DNA of 64,000 nucleotides from Arthrobacter sp. UNC362MFTsu5.1 (GTDB lineage: Bacteria; Actinomycetota; Actinomycetes; Actinomycetales; Micrococcaceae): NCBI RefSeq assembly GCF_000685965.1, contig NZ_JMLE01000009.1, positions 119,507 through 183,506 of the forward strand. The letters run 5' to 3'. Shown in pieces: positions 18,113 through 26,823 of this stretch. The translations under genes were made by a program, and so were the position numbers. Position 1 is the first letter of the stretch; every line of letters starts with the position of its first letter. Below the pieces are notes generated by a model, which worked only from the letters and a program-made list of their open reading frames with translations, was not told the DNA's origin and did no database searches.

Positions 18113-18874
18113 GTGAAAGTCGTCATCGTCGGGGCAGGCAGCGTCGGTTCCTCGATCGCCCGTGAGCTTCTTGCCCACAAACACGAAATCCTGCTGATCG
18201 ACCTGAAACCGGAAGTGATCGGCCGCAGCGGGCTCCGCGGGGCGCACTGGCTGGTGGGCGACGCGTGCGAACTGAGCACGCTCCAGGACGCCAAGCTCGA
18301 GGACGCCGAGGTGGTGGTTTCAGCCACGGGTGATGACAAGGTGAACCTTGTGGTGTCCCTGCTGGCCAAAACCGAATTCGGCGTCGGCCGCACGGTGGGA
18401 CGCGTCAATAACCCCAAGAATGACTGGATGTTCAATGATTCGTGGGGCGTGGACGTCGCAGTCAACACCCCGCAGCTGATGACCGCCCTCGTTGAGGAAG
18501 CGGTGGAAATCGGCGACCTCGTCCGGCTGCTCACGCTGCAGACCGGGGTGTCGTCCCTGGTCGAGTTCACCGTGCCCCACGACTCGCACGTCATCGGAAC
18601 CACCGTGGGAGACATTGACTGGCCCGAGGACTCCACCCTGGTGGCGATCCTCCGGGACCAGGCCCCCATCACGCCCAGCCGGGACGATGTGCTCGACGGC
18701 GGGGACGAACTGTTTTTCGTCACCACCATTGCTGCCGAAGACCAGCTCAGGGCGCTGCTGTCGCCTGAACAGCAGGACCGGGACACGGACGGTGCACAGG
18801 AGGACGAGGGGCACCCGGCCGCCGCCCAGCCCCGGGAGCAGCAGGCTCCCGAGGACGACGGCTTCGACGGCTAG
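18113..18874 (+). CDS. TrkA/RCK-type potassium regulatory protein (second of pair)
   Basis: 253 residues starting with a GTG directly after the TAA of the first gene, with AAGGAG 6 bases upstream. The RCK domain has VIVGAGSVGSSIARELLAHKH (residues about 3-23) and an acidic IDLKPE, and a TrkA-C-like region spans about 140-225. A 30-residue Gln/Glu/Asp-rich tail (EQQDRDTDGAQEDEG) is probably disordered. It likely forms a heteromeric K+-responsive complex with its neighbour, acting on the KimA-like permease encoded divergently (inference). The stop codon overlaps that of the convergent DUF3159 gene. Confidence 0.92.
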   Translation: MKVVIVGAGSVGSSIARELLAHKHEILLIDLKPEVIGRSGLRGAHWLVGDACELSTLQDAKLEDAEVVVSATGDDKVNLVVSLLAKTEFGVGRTVGRVNNPKNDWMFNDSWGVDVAVNTPQLMTALVEEAVEIGDLVRLLTLQTGVSSLVEFTVPHDSHVIGTTVGDIDWPEDSTLVAILRDQAPITPSRDDVLDGGDELFFVTTIAAEDQLRALLSPEQQDRDTDGAQEDEGHPAAAQPREQQAPEDDGFDG

Positions 18875-19614
18875 TTCGGGCGGCTACGGTCGGGCTTGGT
18901 GATGAGCCACGCAACCCAGATGCCCAGGATGTACAGCGGGGCGCCCATCAGGAGCCGTGTGGTGGCGAGGCCGTTCAGGCCCTGCTCGCCGAGGAGGTAG
19001 AGCGGCACCTGTACCAGCAGCCGCAGCACCAGGACACCCACGATGACCCACGTGCCCAGGCGGTAGGCCCTGACCCGGGCCGGGTCCTTGCGCCACTCCA
19101 GGCCCTCGTTCCTGATGAAACCGAACAGCAGGCCGGCGATGGGCCAGCGCAGTGCTATGGACACCACCATGCCTGCAATGTAGGCGGCGTTGGTGAAGAA
19201 CCCCAGAACGTAGAAGTTCTCCGCCTTCCCGGTGGTGTTCGCCAGCCACGCCGAAATTCCGACGCCGACTATCCCGGCCAGCGCCTGGGTCAGCGGACGC
19301 CGCTGGACCAGCCGGGCAATGGTGAAGGCTGCGGCCGCGGCAAGGGCCCCGATCAGGGACAGGGTGAGGTCGCGGGTGATGGTGAAGGCTACGAGGAAGG
19401 TGAGTCCGGGGACGATGCTCTCGGCGATACCCTGGACGCCGCCGGCGGTCTTCAGCACATCGATGCTGCCGTCCTTGGTCCGGTGCAGGCCGGCCTTGAC
19501 CGCGTAGCCTTCCGCGAGGTCGGCCACTGACGGCGGCTCGGGCGCGGGCCGTGGTTTGACCGGTTCGGATGCGGCCGGTCCGGCAGCGGGATCCGGAGTC
19601 TCGGACGGCGTCAT
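18871..19614 (-). CDS. DUF3159 membrane protein
   Basis: 247 residues. A Pro-rich N-terminus (about 1-30) is followed by roughly six membrane helices over residues 60-240. The GIAESIVPGLTFLVAF and RWPIAGLLFGFIRNEGLEWRKDP segments fit DUF3159, an actinobacterial family of unknown function. The ATG at 19614 overlaps the OB-fold gene stop (ATGA). Its stop is in the CTAG palindrome shared with the convergent trkA-like gene. Conserved adjacency to TrkA proteins and DUF3710 in actinobacteria suggests a link to ion or envelope homeostasis, without proof. Confidence 0.87.
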   Translation of the reverse strand: MTPSETPDPAAGPAASEPVKPRPAPEPPSVADLAEGYAVKAGLHRTKDGSIDVLKTAGGVQGIAESIVPGLTFLVAFTITRDLTLSLIGALAAAAAFTIARLVQRRPLTQALAGIVGVGISAWLANTTGKAENFYVLGFFTNAAYIAGMVVSIALRWPIAGLLFGFIRNEGLEWRKDPARVRAYRLGTWVIVGVLVLRLLVQVPLYLLGEQGLNGLATTRLLMGAPLYILGIWVAWLITKPDRSRPN

Positions 19615-20003
19615 TGGTTCTCCTGGCGGGACAGTATTTCGTAGCGGGGGTTGAACATGGTGGGCAGCCCGTCGCGCAACGTCAGCATGCCTTCCAGCCG
19701 GAGTTCGCAGCCGGGGTCGACGCCGGGAACGCGACGCCGGCCGAGCCACACGACCCGCAGCCGGTCGCGCCGGCCGGGTCCTCCGGGCCTCCGGGCCGAC
19801 GCCGGTTCCACCGCGGCGGGGGCAGCGCCTCCCTTGGTGCGCGGCAGGTCGTGGTCCGTGATGATCGCGGTGAAGCTGGCAACCTGTGCGGCCGGTACGT
19901 AGGTCACGGACTCGATGAAGCCACGGCACAGCACCCGTCCACGGTCCGGCAATCCACTGATGGAAAGTTCGGGCTGCGGATATTCGCCGGCCGGGTCAGC
20001 CAA
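19611..20003 (-). CDS. OB-fold nucleic-acid-binding protein
   Basis: About 130 residues. The stretch GRVLCRGFIESVTYVP, then RLRVVWLGRRRVPGVDPG and a C-terminal MFNPRYEIL form a small OB fold resembling the M. tuberculosis Rv2694c type. A TTG at 20003 (8-base overlap with DUF3710, GGAG about 10 bases upstream) is the most economical start. Starts further upstream inside DUF3710 cannot be excluded. A low-complexity Pro/Ala/Arg loop sits mid-protein. Function unknown; nucleic acid or ligand binding is the family expectation. Confidence 0.78.
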   Translation of the reverse strand: MADPAGEYPQPELSISGLPDRGRVLCRGFIESVTYVPAAQVASFTAIITDHDLPRTKGGAAPAAVEPASARRPGGPGRRDRLRVVWLGRRRVPGVDPGCELRLEGMLTLRDGLPTMFNPRYEILSRQENQ

Positions 20004-20703
20004 TCTGGGTGATCTCCGGTCCGCGCTCGGGTTGCTCGAACTCGGGTGCGCCCTGCAGCGGCGCGGGAGCGGAATCCTTCGGCAGGCGGAGCTGCAGCAG
20101 GTCACGCGGCGGCATGGGGCTCTCGCCGCGGACCACCACGATCTGCCGGAACAGCGATTCCAGGTTCGCCGCGGCGTCGCGGTCCAGGGCAGCTTCGCCG
20201 CCCAGCACGCCGCGGAGGAACCAGCGGGGGCCGTCGACGCCGATGAAGCGGGCCACGCGGTAGCCGCCCGCGCCGTCGGCCGTTCCTGCCGGAAGTTTGG
20301 CCACCAGTTCGGTACCGAAAACGCCGGGAATCTCCTCGACCTGGCCGCCCTGGCTTCCCACGGACTGGCCGATCTGTTCACGGATCTCGTCCCAGAGCCC
20401 CTCGGTGCGGGGCGCGGCGAAGGCCTGGAGCTGGAGGCTCGACCCGTCGAGGTCCATGGTCACAGCCACAACCCGCTGGGTGGCTTCCTCGATCTCGAGA
20501 CGGAGCTGGAGGCCTTCCCGGGGAGCAATCAGGAGGGCTCCCAGGTCAACGTAGCCGTCAGTGCTGTCGACTTCGGAGACGTCAAAGGGCCCCGTGGCTG
20601 CCCGGCCAGTGCGCTCCTCGGCAACGGAGCCTGCAGTTTCCGGGCTTTCCGCGGTCTCTGCCGCCTGGTCCTTCTTGGCCTTCTTGCCACGCCCAAAAAC
20701 CAT
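19996..20703 (-). CDS. DUF3710 protein
   Basis: 235 residues beginning MVFGRGKKAKKDQ, with a basic N-terminus and an acidic/polar linker. The DUF3710 core starts near GPFDVSEVDSTDGYVDLGALLI (about 40-60) and continues to LLQLRLP near 215. The ATG at 20703 has AAGGAG about 9 bases upstream, which rules out the longer in-frame start. This actinobacterial family has no known activity. The gene is co-directional with dut and overlaps the OB-fold gene downstream. Confidence 0.9.
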   Translation of the reverse strand: MVFGRGKKAKKDQAAETAESPETAGSVAEERTGRAATGPFDVSEVDSTDGYVDLGALLIAPREGLQLRLEIEEATQRVVAVTMDLDGSSLQLQAFAAPRTEGLWDEIREQIGQSVGSQGGQVEEIPGVFGTELVAKLPAGTADGAGGYRVARFIGVDGPRWFLRGVLGGEAALDRDAAANLESLFRQIVVVRGESPMPPRDLLQLRLPKDSAPAPLQGAPEFEQPERGPEITQIG

Positions 20704-20799
20704 CGGGTTTGTCTCCTTAGTAGTGATCAATTCCCGCCGTGCCACTGTGGGCCGCGCGGTAAGTCATGCAGCACCGGCTGAGCCGGGCAGCGCCCGCGG

Positions 20800-21354
20800 C
20801 TAGGCCTGCGGTGTTCCGAACCCGGCGGCGGAACCGAATCCGCCGGTGGAACCGAAGCCGCCGTCACCGCGGACCGAGTCGCTCAATTCCGCAACGGCCA
20901 CAAACTGTGCGTACTCCACGCGCTGAATGACCATCTGTGCAATTCTATCGCCGCGCCGCAGCTCGATGGCCTTCTCACGGTCCGTGTTCAGCAGCGTCAC
21001 GGCGATCTCGCCGCGGTATCCCGCGTCCACGGTCCCGGGGGCGTTGACCACTGTCAGGCCATGCTTGGTGGCCAGCCCGGACCGGGGGTGGATGAGGGCG
21101 ACATAACCGTTGGGGAGGGCGATGGAAACCCCCGTGGGCACCAGCCGGCGTTCGCCTGGTTCAAGGACTACGTCCTCGCGGGCGCGAAGGTCCGCACCGG
21201 CGTCGCCGGGGTGCGCGTAGGACGGGGCTTCGAGGCCGGCGTCGAGCATTTTCAGCTGGACCGACAGCGTGGGCGATCCGTAGGCCGCGGCGCTGCCTTC
21301 CAGGGAGTTCGGCGGCAAAGTACTCACGGCTGCAGTTTCTTCAGTCACAGTCAT
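20800..21354 (-). CDS. dut: dUTP diphosphatase
   Basis: 184 residues. Homotrimeric dUTPase hydrolyses dUTP to dUMP, keeping uracil out of DNA and feeding thymidylate synthesis. All five motifs are visible in order: [29 protein letters not shown] and the C-terminal arm [13 protein letters not shown]. Compared with typical proteins of about 150 residues it has a 30-residue N-terminal extension, and after motif V a further GFG repeat (GFGSAAGFG). A TAGAGT box ends 2 bases before the ATG and 8 before an in-frame GTG (third codon), so translation may start at that GTG on a leaderless message. Confidence 0.96.
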   Translation of the reverse strand: MTVTEETAAVSTLPPNSLEGSAAAYGSPTLSVQLKMLDAGLEAPSYAHPGDAGADLRAREDVVLEPGERRLVPTGVSIALPNGYVALIHPRSGLATKHGLTVVNAPGTVDAGYRGEIAVTLLNTDREKAIELRRGDRIAQMVIQRVEYAQFVAVAELSDSVRGDGGFGSTGGFGSAAGFGTPQA

Positions 21355-21465
21355 TTACTCTAACGCGAGCGGCGCACCTTGGCCTAGCCGCGGCCTGGCC
21401 GCCGCGGGCAGCGGCCGCTACCGGGCCAAGGTGAAATACCCCGGAAAAAGTGGAAAGCTGGGCCT

Positions 21466-21954
21466 ATGCCGGAATCTAGTGCAGCTGTGCCTGCCCCCAA
21501 CAGCACACCCCGCGGAACAGCCGTTCTGTACAGCGAGAAACTCCACCCCAACCTTTGGATCTGGCTCGTCGCAGCCGGACTGTCCGGCGCAGGCATCCTC
21601 GTGTTTGCTCCGATCAGCATGGCGGCCGGCATCACGGCGGCACTGGTGCTGTTCAGCATCATCACGGTGCTGCTGATCCTGTCCACGCCGTCGATAACGG
21701 TGACGGCAGAAACGCTCCAAGTGGGGCGGGCCACCATCGAGCGTCGTTATATAGGGACCGTGACACCGTTCACCGGCAAGGAGGCGACGGCGGAACGCGG
21801 CACACGCCTGAACGGACTGGCATACCTCTGCATCCGGGGCTGGGTGGACCCGGTGGTGAGGATCGACATCACGGATCCATCCGACCCCACGCCTTACTGG
21901 CTCACCTCCACGCGGCACCCGGCACAGTTGACCGCCGCCCTCACCCGCGCCTAG
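21466..21954 (+). CDS. DUF3093 membrane protein
   Basis: 162 residues. Two membrane helices (about 31-50 and 53-72) are followed by a soluble PH-like domain with ETLQVGRATIERRYIG and a C-terminal YWLTSTRHPAQLTAAL, all typical of DUF3093. It is divergent from dut, the same arrangement as Rv2697c/Rv2698 in M. tuberculosis. Function unknown. No convincing ribosome-binding site precedes the ATG. It converges with DUF4193 with a gap of 10 bases. Confidence 0.88.
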   Translation: MPESSAAVPAPNSTPRGTAVLYSEKLHPNLWIWLVAAGLSGAGILVFAPISMAAGITAALVLFSIITVLLILSTPSITVTAETLQVGRATIERRYIGTVTPFTGKEATAERGTRLNGLAYLCIRGWVDPVVRIDITDPSDPTPYWLTSTRHPAQLTAALTRA

Positions 21955-21964
21955 GGCGCCGCTG

Positions 21965-22264
21965 TCAGCCCTCGCACTCCTTGCAGAAGAGCAAACCGTC
22001 CTTTTCCCGGGCGATCTGCGAGCGGTGACGGACCAGGAAGCATGACGAGCAGGTGAATTCATCAGCCTGGGCCGGCAGGACGCGGACCAGGAGTTCTTCG
22101 CCGGACAGGTCTGCCCCCGGGAGTTCGTAGCCTTCAGCCAGCTCGGCTTCGTCCTCATCCACCACTGCCGTTGGCTTGTCCACGCGGCGGGTCTTCAATG
22201 CCTCGATGGAATCTTCGTTCAGGTCCTCTTCTGATTTCCGCGGCGCATCGTAGTCTGTCGCCAT
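21965..22264 (-). CDS. DUF4193 protein, predicted zinc-binding
   Basis: 99 residues. An acidic N-terminal part (KSEEDLNEDSIEALKTRR, then DEDEAELAEGYELPG) is followed by a C-terminal zinc-ribbon-like pair CSSC and CKEC (near residues 72-75 and 94-97). This is a conserved actinobacterial family (compare Rv2699c). Its function is unknown, but the architecture resembles RNA polymerase-binding small proteins. The ATG at 22264 was chosen for the family N-terminus MATDYD; only a weak AGAAGA precedes it. Confidence 0.9.
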   Translation of the reverse strand: MATDYDAPRKSEEDLNEDSIEALKTRRVDKPTAVVDEDEAELAEGYELPGADLSGEELLVRVLPAQADEFTCSSCFLVRHRSQIAREKDGLLFCKECEG

Positions 22265-22618
22265 TATCTTCTGTTCACACTCCGATTTTTCGGTTGGATG
22301 GCCGGGCGCCGGTGGCCTCTTCGGGACGGACATCGTCCGCCGGGCTGGTCCCCCGGGCCGGTTCACCGATGTCAACGCTGGCTTGACTCATTTTGTGCCC
22401 GACTCAGGCGCCTATTTTTCCCTGCGCGGCATGGGAAAGCGTGGTCTGTGCGAGGCGGGTGCCGGCCGGGCCCGCCCGCCGTAGGCCGGAAGCAGTAAAA
22501 ACGCACTTGACGACTGGAAAACCCTGGAATATTGCGGCGCGCCCTCTCCCCTCCCCCGAATTGCGACTGCCGAGTGGCAGAGTTTCGAATGTCAGTAATG
22601 CCAGGGTGGAGGATTTGT
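22265..22618. other. intergenic region between DUF4193 and sepH
   Basis: 354 bases without a convincing gene. The region separates divergent transcription units and should contain both promoters. The only recognisable element is the TTGACG/TATTGC pair near its right end. GC-rich short repeats (GGCCGG/CCGGCC) occur in the middle without a clear hairpin. Confidence 0.5.
22507..22535 (+). promoter_or_regulatory. putative sepH promoter
   Basis: TTGACG (22507-22512), a 17-base spacer and TATTGC (22530-22535), 83 bases before the sepH ATG. The -35 matches 5 of 6 consensus bases; the -10 is moderate. Confidence 0.4.
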
Positions 22619-24055
22619 ATGCAGGATCTACGGCTTGTAGGCGTCCACGACGACGGGGAGCATCTCCTGTTGAGCGGCACCGGCGGCGAGATGTTCCGGC
22701 TGCCGATCGACGAAGCCCTTCGGCTCGCGGCCAGCCGCTCTCCGGCGAAAGCGGCCGCTGCAGTTGCGCCTGTTGCCATGTCCCCGCGGGACATCCAGGC
22801 GCGCATCAGAAGCGGCGCCACGGCCGCGGAGGTTTCGGAACTCTCGGGCATCCCCCTGGCCAAGGTCCAGCGCTATGAAGGCCCCGTACTTGCCGAGCGC
22901 GACTACGTCGCACAGCAGGCGCGAAAAATCGAGGTGGCCTCCCCTGCGCCGGGCCATGACGTCTACCGCTCCGCCTTCGGCGACAACCCGGCAACCCTCG
23001 GCGACATGGTGGCACACCGCCTCAACGCCCACGGCATCGAATCCTCCACCGTCGAGTGGGACTCCTGGCGGCGCCCGGACGGCACCTGGACCGTGGTGGC
23101 ACGCTTCGAAACCAATACCGGCGCGCACACCAGCATCGGCGAGGAACCGCCCGCCATGTGGACTTTCAGTCCCGCCCGGAAATCCCTGCAGAACGCCAAC
23201 CGCTGGGCACAGCAGCTCAGCGAGCTGGAACCGCTCGACGGTCCTGTGCCTGCCCGCCGCCTGTCGGCAGTGTCCGACCGCCCGTTTGACTTTGAGACCG
23301 ACGCCGAGGCGGCCGCTGCCCGGACGGCATCCGGCCAGCCCGGCAAGGACTCGGACGGCCTGCTGGAGATGCTGCGCTCACGCCGCGGACAGCGGCTCGG
23401 TGTGGACGAGGACGCCGACGACGCCTTGGCACTGCTGCTCACCAACGGTGTTCCGGCGGCCCACCCCCGGCCCTCCGAAGTGGTAGCGGAGCCCGACTCC
23501 GACGACGACGCAACGGGGACGGAAAGCCGCGACGAAGCCGAATCCCCGGCCGCCAAGGGAGACTCGTTCACCCGCAAGCGTGAAGTCCGCGCGTCAATGC
23601 TGTCCCGCCTCAGCCTGGCTCCCCGGCACACCGGGGACGACGATGAACGGCTGAAACTCCACGACGGCGTCAGCACGGAAACCCGCGAAATCACCATCGT
23701 GGCCTCCCCGCTGCGTCCGGTGACGGACCCGGACGAAGCGTCCGCTGAAGACTCCGGCAGCACGCCGGCGGTACCTGCCGCCAGCCCGGACGGCGATGAA
23801 GCCGCCGCGGCGGAAACTGCTCCGGTCAGGGAAACGGCGCGCCCCCGCCAGACCGGTTGGAACCGCGAATCCGCTCCGAACGTGGGGCTGGATGAACTGC
23901 TGGGTGGAGGGAGCCCGCGCCGGACCCGGGACGACGCACCGGCCACCCCCAGAAACGACCGGGACGCGGAGCAGCCCGAACGGCAGCCGTCCAAACCCAA
24001 GCGTTCCAGCGTACCGAGCTGGGATGAAATAGTTTTCGGCGCACGCGGCGACTGA
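22619..24055 (+). CDS. sepH: septation protein SepH (DUF3071)
   Basis: 478 residues. The N-terminal DUF3071 domain (about 1-190) begins MQDLRLVGVHDDGEHL and contains a helix-turn-helix-like segment (ATAAEVSELSGIPLAKVQRYEGP, near 65-90). The remaining C-terminal half is acidic and disordered, ending in an EIVFGARG-type conserved tail. In Streptomyces SepH binds FtsZ and promotes its assembly at division sites. The ATG at 22619 has GGAGG 6 bases upstream. Upstream in-frame ATGs lack a signal. It converges on tdk. Confidence 0.9.
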   Translation: MQDLRLVGVHDDGEHLLLSGTGGEMFRLPIDEALRLAASRSPAKAAAAVAPVAMSPRDIQARIRSGATAAEVSELSGIPLAKVQRYEGPVLAERDYVAQQARKIEVASPAPGHDVYRSAFGDNPATLGDMVAHRLNAHGIESSTVEWDSWRRPDGTWTVVARFETNTGAHTSIGEEPPAMWTFSPARKSLQNANRWAQQLSELEPLDGPVPARRLSAVSDRPFDFETDAEAAAARTASGQPGKDSDGLLEMLRSRRGQRLGVDEDADDALALLLTNGVPAAHPRPSEVVAEPDSDDDATGTESRDEAESPAAKGDSFTRKREVRASMLSRLSLAPRHTGDDDERLKLHDGVSTETREITIVASPLRPVTDPDEASAEDSGSTPAVPAASPDGDEAAAAETAPVRETARPRQTGWNRESAPNVGLDELLGGGSPRRTRDDAPATPRNDRDAEQPERQPSKPKRSSVPSWDEIVFGARGD

Positions 24056-24073
24056 ACCGCCCGGCGTAGCGGG

Positions 24074-24796
24074 TCAGCCGGGCCGGGTTTCTCCGGCACC
24101 GTGCCACAGGCAGGCGTCCACCTCGAACGGCAGCAGCTGGTCCTGCTGGGCCATGACGTTGGCGCCGTGGGCGGTGACCCGCCGCATGAAGTGCCGTCGG
24201 CACAACGTCTCGTAGCCCACCACGGGGGCGTGGTCCGCCGCGCCGGTGGAGGCCTGGTCGCCGGCCATGTCGACGTCGCCCACCACCACCTGCGCACCTT
24301 CGGTGACCATCACGCCGTCGACCGTGCGGGCATTGTGGGTGGCCCGGCGTCCGCACCAGCACAGCGCCTCCACCTGCAGGACCTGGACACGGTCCGCCAG
24401 CTCGATGAGCCGCTGCGACCCCGGGAAGAGGCGGGTTCGGAAGTCGGCGCTGATCCCGAAAGCAAACACGTCGACGTCGATCTCGTCCACAATCCGGGCG
24501 AGCTGTTCCACCTGCAGCGGTGAGTAGAACTGGGCTTCGTCACAGATCAGGTAGTCCACCCGGAGGCCGCGGGTGCGGCGTTGGATGACCTCGTCCCAGA
24601 AGTCCGTGGAGTCCAGGACTTCCACGCAGTCCGTTTCGAGCCCGAGCCGGCTGGAGATCCTTGCACCGCCGGCACGGTCGTTGCGGCTGAACCGGACGCC
24701 GCCGCGGCCGCGGGCCCGGTGGTTGTGGTCCATCTGCAGGGCCAGCGTGGATTTTCCGCAGTCCATCGTTCCTGAGAAGAAGACGAGTTCAGCCAC
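24074..24796 (-). CDS. tdk: thymidine kinase (type II)
   Basis: 240 residues. The enzyme phosphorylates thymidine (and deoxyuridine) to dTMP using ATP in nucleoside salvage. P-loop GTMDCGKST (9-17), DEAQFY (near 87-92) and the lasso/zinc region with CWCGRRATHNAR (near 145) and C-RRHF (near 197) are present. The GTG at 24796 gives VAELVFFSG. Its start overlaps the end of the phosphodiesterase gene by 8 bases, so the two are co-translated. It is longer than many bacterial enzymes (about 190-200) because of a C-terminal extension. Confidence 0.95.
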   Translation of the reverse strand: MAELVFFSGTMDCGKSTLALQMDHNHRARGRGGVRFSRNDRAGGARISSRLGLETDCVEVLDSTDFWDEVIQRRTRGLRVDYLICDEAQFYSPLQVEQLARIVDEIDVDVFAFGISADFRTRLFPGSQRLIELADRVQVLQVEALCWCGRRATHNARTVDGVMVTEGAQVVVGDVDMAGDQASTGAADHAPVVGYETLCRRHFMRRVTAHGANVMAQQDQLLPFEVDACLWHGAGETRPG

Positions 24797-26027
24797 GCGC
24801 TCCCTTTCTGCCTTGGGCCTGGAAGTACAACAGCGGAACCTCCCGCTCGGCCTTGGTCAGCGACCCGTGCTGCCCGACGACCTCCAGGGCGGTGGAGCGG
24901 ACGCGGCGCGTGTCGTAGAGCGCGAGGGCGTCCCGGGCGGCGATCATGACGTCGCCGATGCGCGCACTGACCGCCGGCCGGACGTCGCCGAAGAGTCCGG
25001 CGGACACGGCCTCGTCGCGGGTGAACGCCCAGATCCTGTCACCAAACCGCTCCCGCCACGACTCGATCAGCCGTGCCCGGTCCTGTTCACCGGCGTCGGG
25101 CTCCAAGTACAGGTGGACCATGCGCGGCTCCCCCGCTGTGTGCCGCACACCGGCAATGAGGGCCGGTTCCGCGGAGTAGTCGAACCGCTGCGACTCCGGG
25201 ACGTCGAGCATGCCGTGGTCCGCCGTCAACAGGACGGTGGTCCCCGGCGGAAGCGTGGCATTGAGCCGGCGAACCGTTGCGTCGAGTTCTTCCAGCTGGT
25301 GTTCCCACTGGGCGGACTGGCAGCCGTAGCGGTGCCCGGCTTTGTCCAGGTCGTTGACGTAGAAGTACATCAGGGAGCTTTCGGCGTCCAGCATGGCTTC
25401 CGCCGCGGCAGCAGTCCTGGCATGCGGAGTACCGGCGGCGATGAACCGGCCGCCGCGAAGGGCGGCCTGGGTCATGGGCGAGGCGCCGAACTGCGGAAGG
25501 CTGATGGTGGTGACGTCGGTGTGGGCGGCGGCGCGCTCGAACACCGTGGGAAACGGCTGCCACTCGAGCGGGTCCACGCCGGCATCCCAGTTGCCCAGCA
25601 TGTTGACCACCTTGTCCTGTCCGGGATCGAGGACGTCATAGCCCACCATTCCGTGCTGGCCGGCCGGGAGCCCTGTTCCGAAGCTGGCGAGGGAGGATGC
25701 AGTGGTTGAGGGGAAAGCGGAGTCCAGCGCTACCGGAACCGCCCCCTGGCCCTGCTGCATCACGGACCGGAGGAAGGGCGTGTGCGCCGACTTTTGTTTG
25801 AGCAGGCCGCGGCCCAGGCCGTCGGCGAGGACAACGCACACCCGCTTGGCGGCGGGCAGGTTCAGCCGGTTCTCGAAGCCCTCAATCCCCAGGCTCGCTG
25901 CCGCGCTGGTCAGTACTTCGGCGATGGAACGTTGGCCGAAGGCAGGCGCCGGGGGCATCGGTGAAGGAACGCGGGCACCCTCGGCGATGGCGAGGGCTGA
26001 CGGCTCAGCATTGTTTCCGGGAATCAT
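24789..26027 (-). CDS. alkaline phosphatase-superfamily phosphodiesterase/nucleotide pyrophosphatase
   Basis: 412 residues. The metal-binding and catalytic motifs of the type I phosphodiesterase/nucleotide pyrophosphatase branch are visible: VVLADGLGRG (metal Asp, near 68), FPSTTASSLASFGTG (nucleophile Thr/Ser, near 105), NDLDKAGHRYG (near 230) and LLTADHGMLD (near 270). No signal peptide is evident, suggesting a cytoplasmic enzyme. The ATG at 26027 lies one base after the DUF5998 stop. The gene overlaps tdk downstream. Substrate unknown; the tdk linkage hints at nucleotide metabolism. Confidence 0.88.
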   Translation of the reverse strand: MIPGNNAEPSALAIAEGARVPSPMPPAPAFGQRSIAEVLTSAAASLGIEGFENRLNLPAAKRVCVVLADGLGRGLLKQKSAHTPFLRSVMQQGQGAVPVALDSAFPSTTASSLASFGTGLPAGQHGMVGYDVLDPGQDKVVNMLGNWDAGVDPLEWQPFPTVFERAAAHTDVTTISLPQFGASPMTQAALRGGRFIAAGTPHARTAAAAEAMLDAESSLMYFYVNDLDKAGHRYGCQSAQWEHQLEELDATVRRLNATLPPGTTVLLTADHGMLDVPESQRFDYSAEPALIAGVRHTAGEPRMVHLYLEPDAGEQDRARLIESWRERFGDRIWAFTRDEAVSAGLFGDVRPAVSARIGDVMIAARDALALYDTRRVRSTALEVVGQHGSLTKAEREVPLLYFQAQGRKGARG

Positions 26028-26028
26028 C

Positions 26029-26769
26029 TCAGCGCTGGTGCCCGCGGCTGAGGCGGTTTCCAAAAACGCCGGTGCGCGGACGTGGCGCGGCCACCGGACC
26101 GTTGTGCGGCAGGGGCGCCGAACCGGTGTTGACGGCGCGCAGCGCGCGGGCGAACAGCTTGGCGTCCTGGACGGCCTGCAGGCCGTCGGCTTCGGCGCTG
26201 ATGCGCAGCACAATGTCCTCCTGGGCGATGGTGCCGCTGTAGCCGTGGTCCGCTTCGCATTGGGGATCCCCGCAGCTGGCCGGCCCCATGTCCAGGCGCT
26301 GGCCGCCGGACCAGGCGATGGAGAGGGTGAGTTCCCGCACGGGATCGGAGGGCTTGTAGTTCTGCGGCTGGGCGTACATGTAGCTCAGCACCACGGAACG
26401 GATCTGCGCCACCGGCACTGACTCGGTGGAAATCTGGGCGACAATCTGTTCGCCGGCCTCGTCGAGCTGCTGGTCGTCAACGTGGGCGATGACCAGCATG
26501 TCGTCCGTCAGCACCAGCACAGTGATGTGGCGGCGCACCTCCGCGCGGTCGAAATGCGTTTCAAGATGCACAAGGTGCGCCATGCAGTCGCGCCCGTCCA
26601 GGGCGTCATCAACGACGTCGGCCACCAGCCGGGGGTAGAAGCCTGCCTGCTGGAGCGCCCCTTCCAGGCTCTGGCCCTGGACGCCGTGGTCATGTGCGCT
26701 ATGCCCGTGCGAGGCCTGGTGACCGGGTCGGGGTGCGTGCGGCTTCGACGTGGGAGGCTGGGGGCTCAT
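26029..26769 (-). CDS. DUF5998 protein
   Basis: 246 residues. A His/Pro-rich disordered N-terminus (about 1-35) precedes the conserved core from GALQQAGFYPRLVADVVDDAL to about residue 215. The core contains VRRHITVLVLTDDMLVIAHVDD and CGDPQCEADHGYSGT. Two cysteines with a His in the latter could bind metal. This is an actinobacterial family with no known function, first gene of a unit with the phosphodiesterase and tdk. The ATG at 26769 is the only strong candidate. The nearby GGAG is too close (2-3 bases) for normal spacing. Confidence 0.82.
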   Translation of the reverse strand: MSPQPPTSKPHAPRPGHQASHGHSAHDHGVQGQSLEGALQQAGFYPRLVADVVDDALDGRDCMAHLVHLETHFDRAEVRRHITVLVLTDDMLVIAHVDDQQLDEAGEQIVAQISTESVPVAQIRSVVLSYMYAQPQNYKPSDPVRELTLSIAWSGGQRLDMGPASCGDPQCEADHGYSGTIAQEDIVLRISAEADGLQAVQDAKLFARALRAVNTGSAPLPHNGPVAAPRPRTGVFGNRLSRGHQR

Positions 26770-26823
26770 TACTCCATTTTCACAGATCGACTGGGCACTT
26801 GCTAACTGTGCGCCCGGGGCGGG

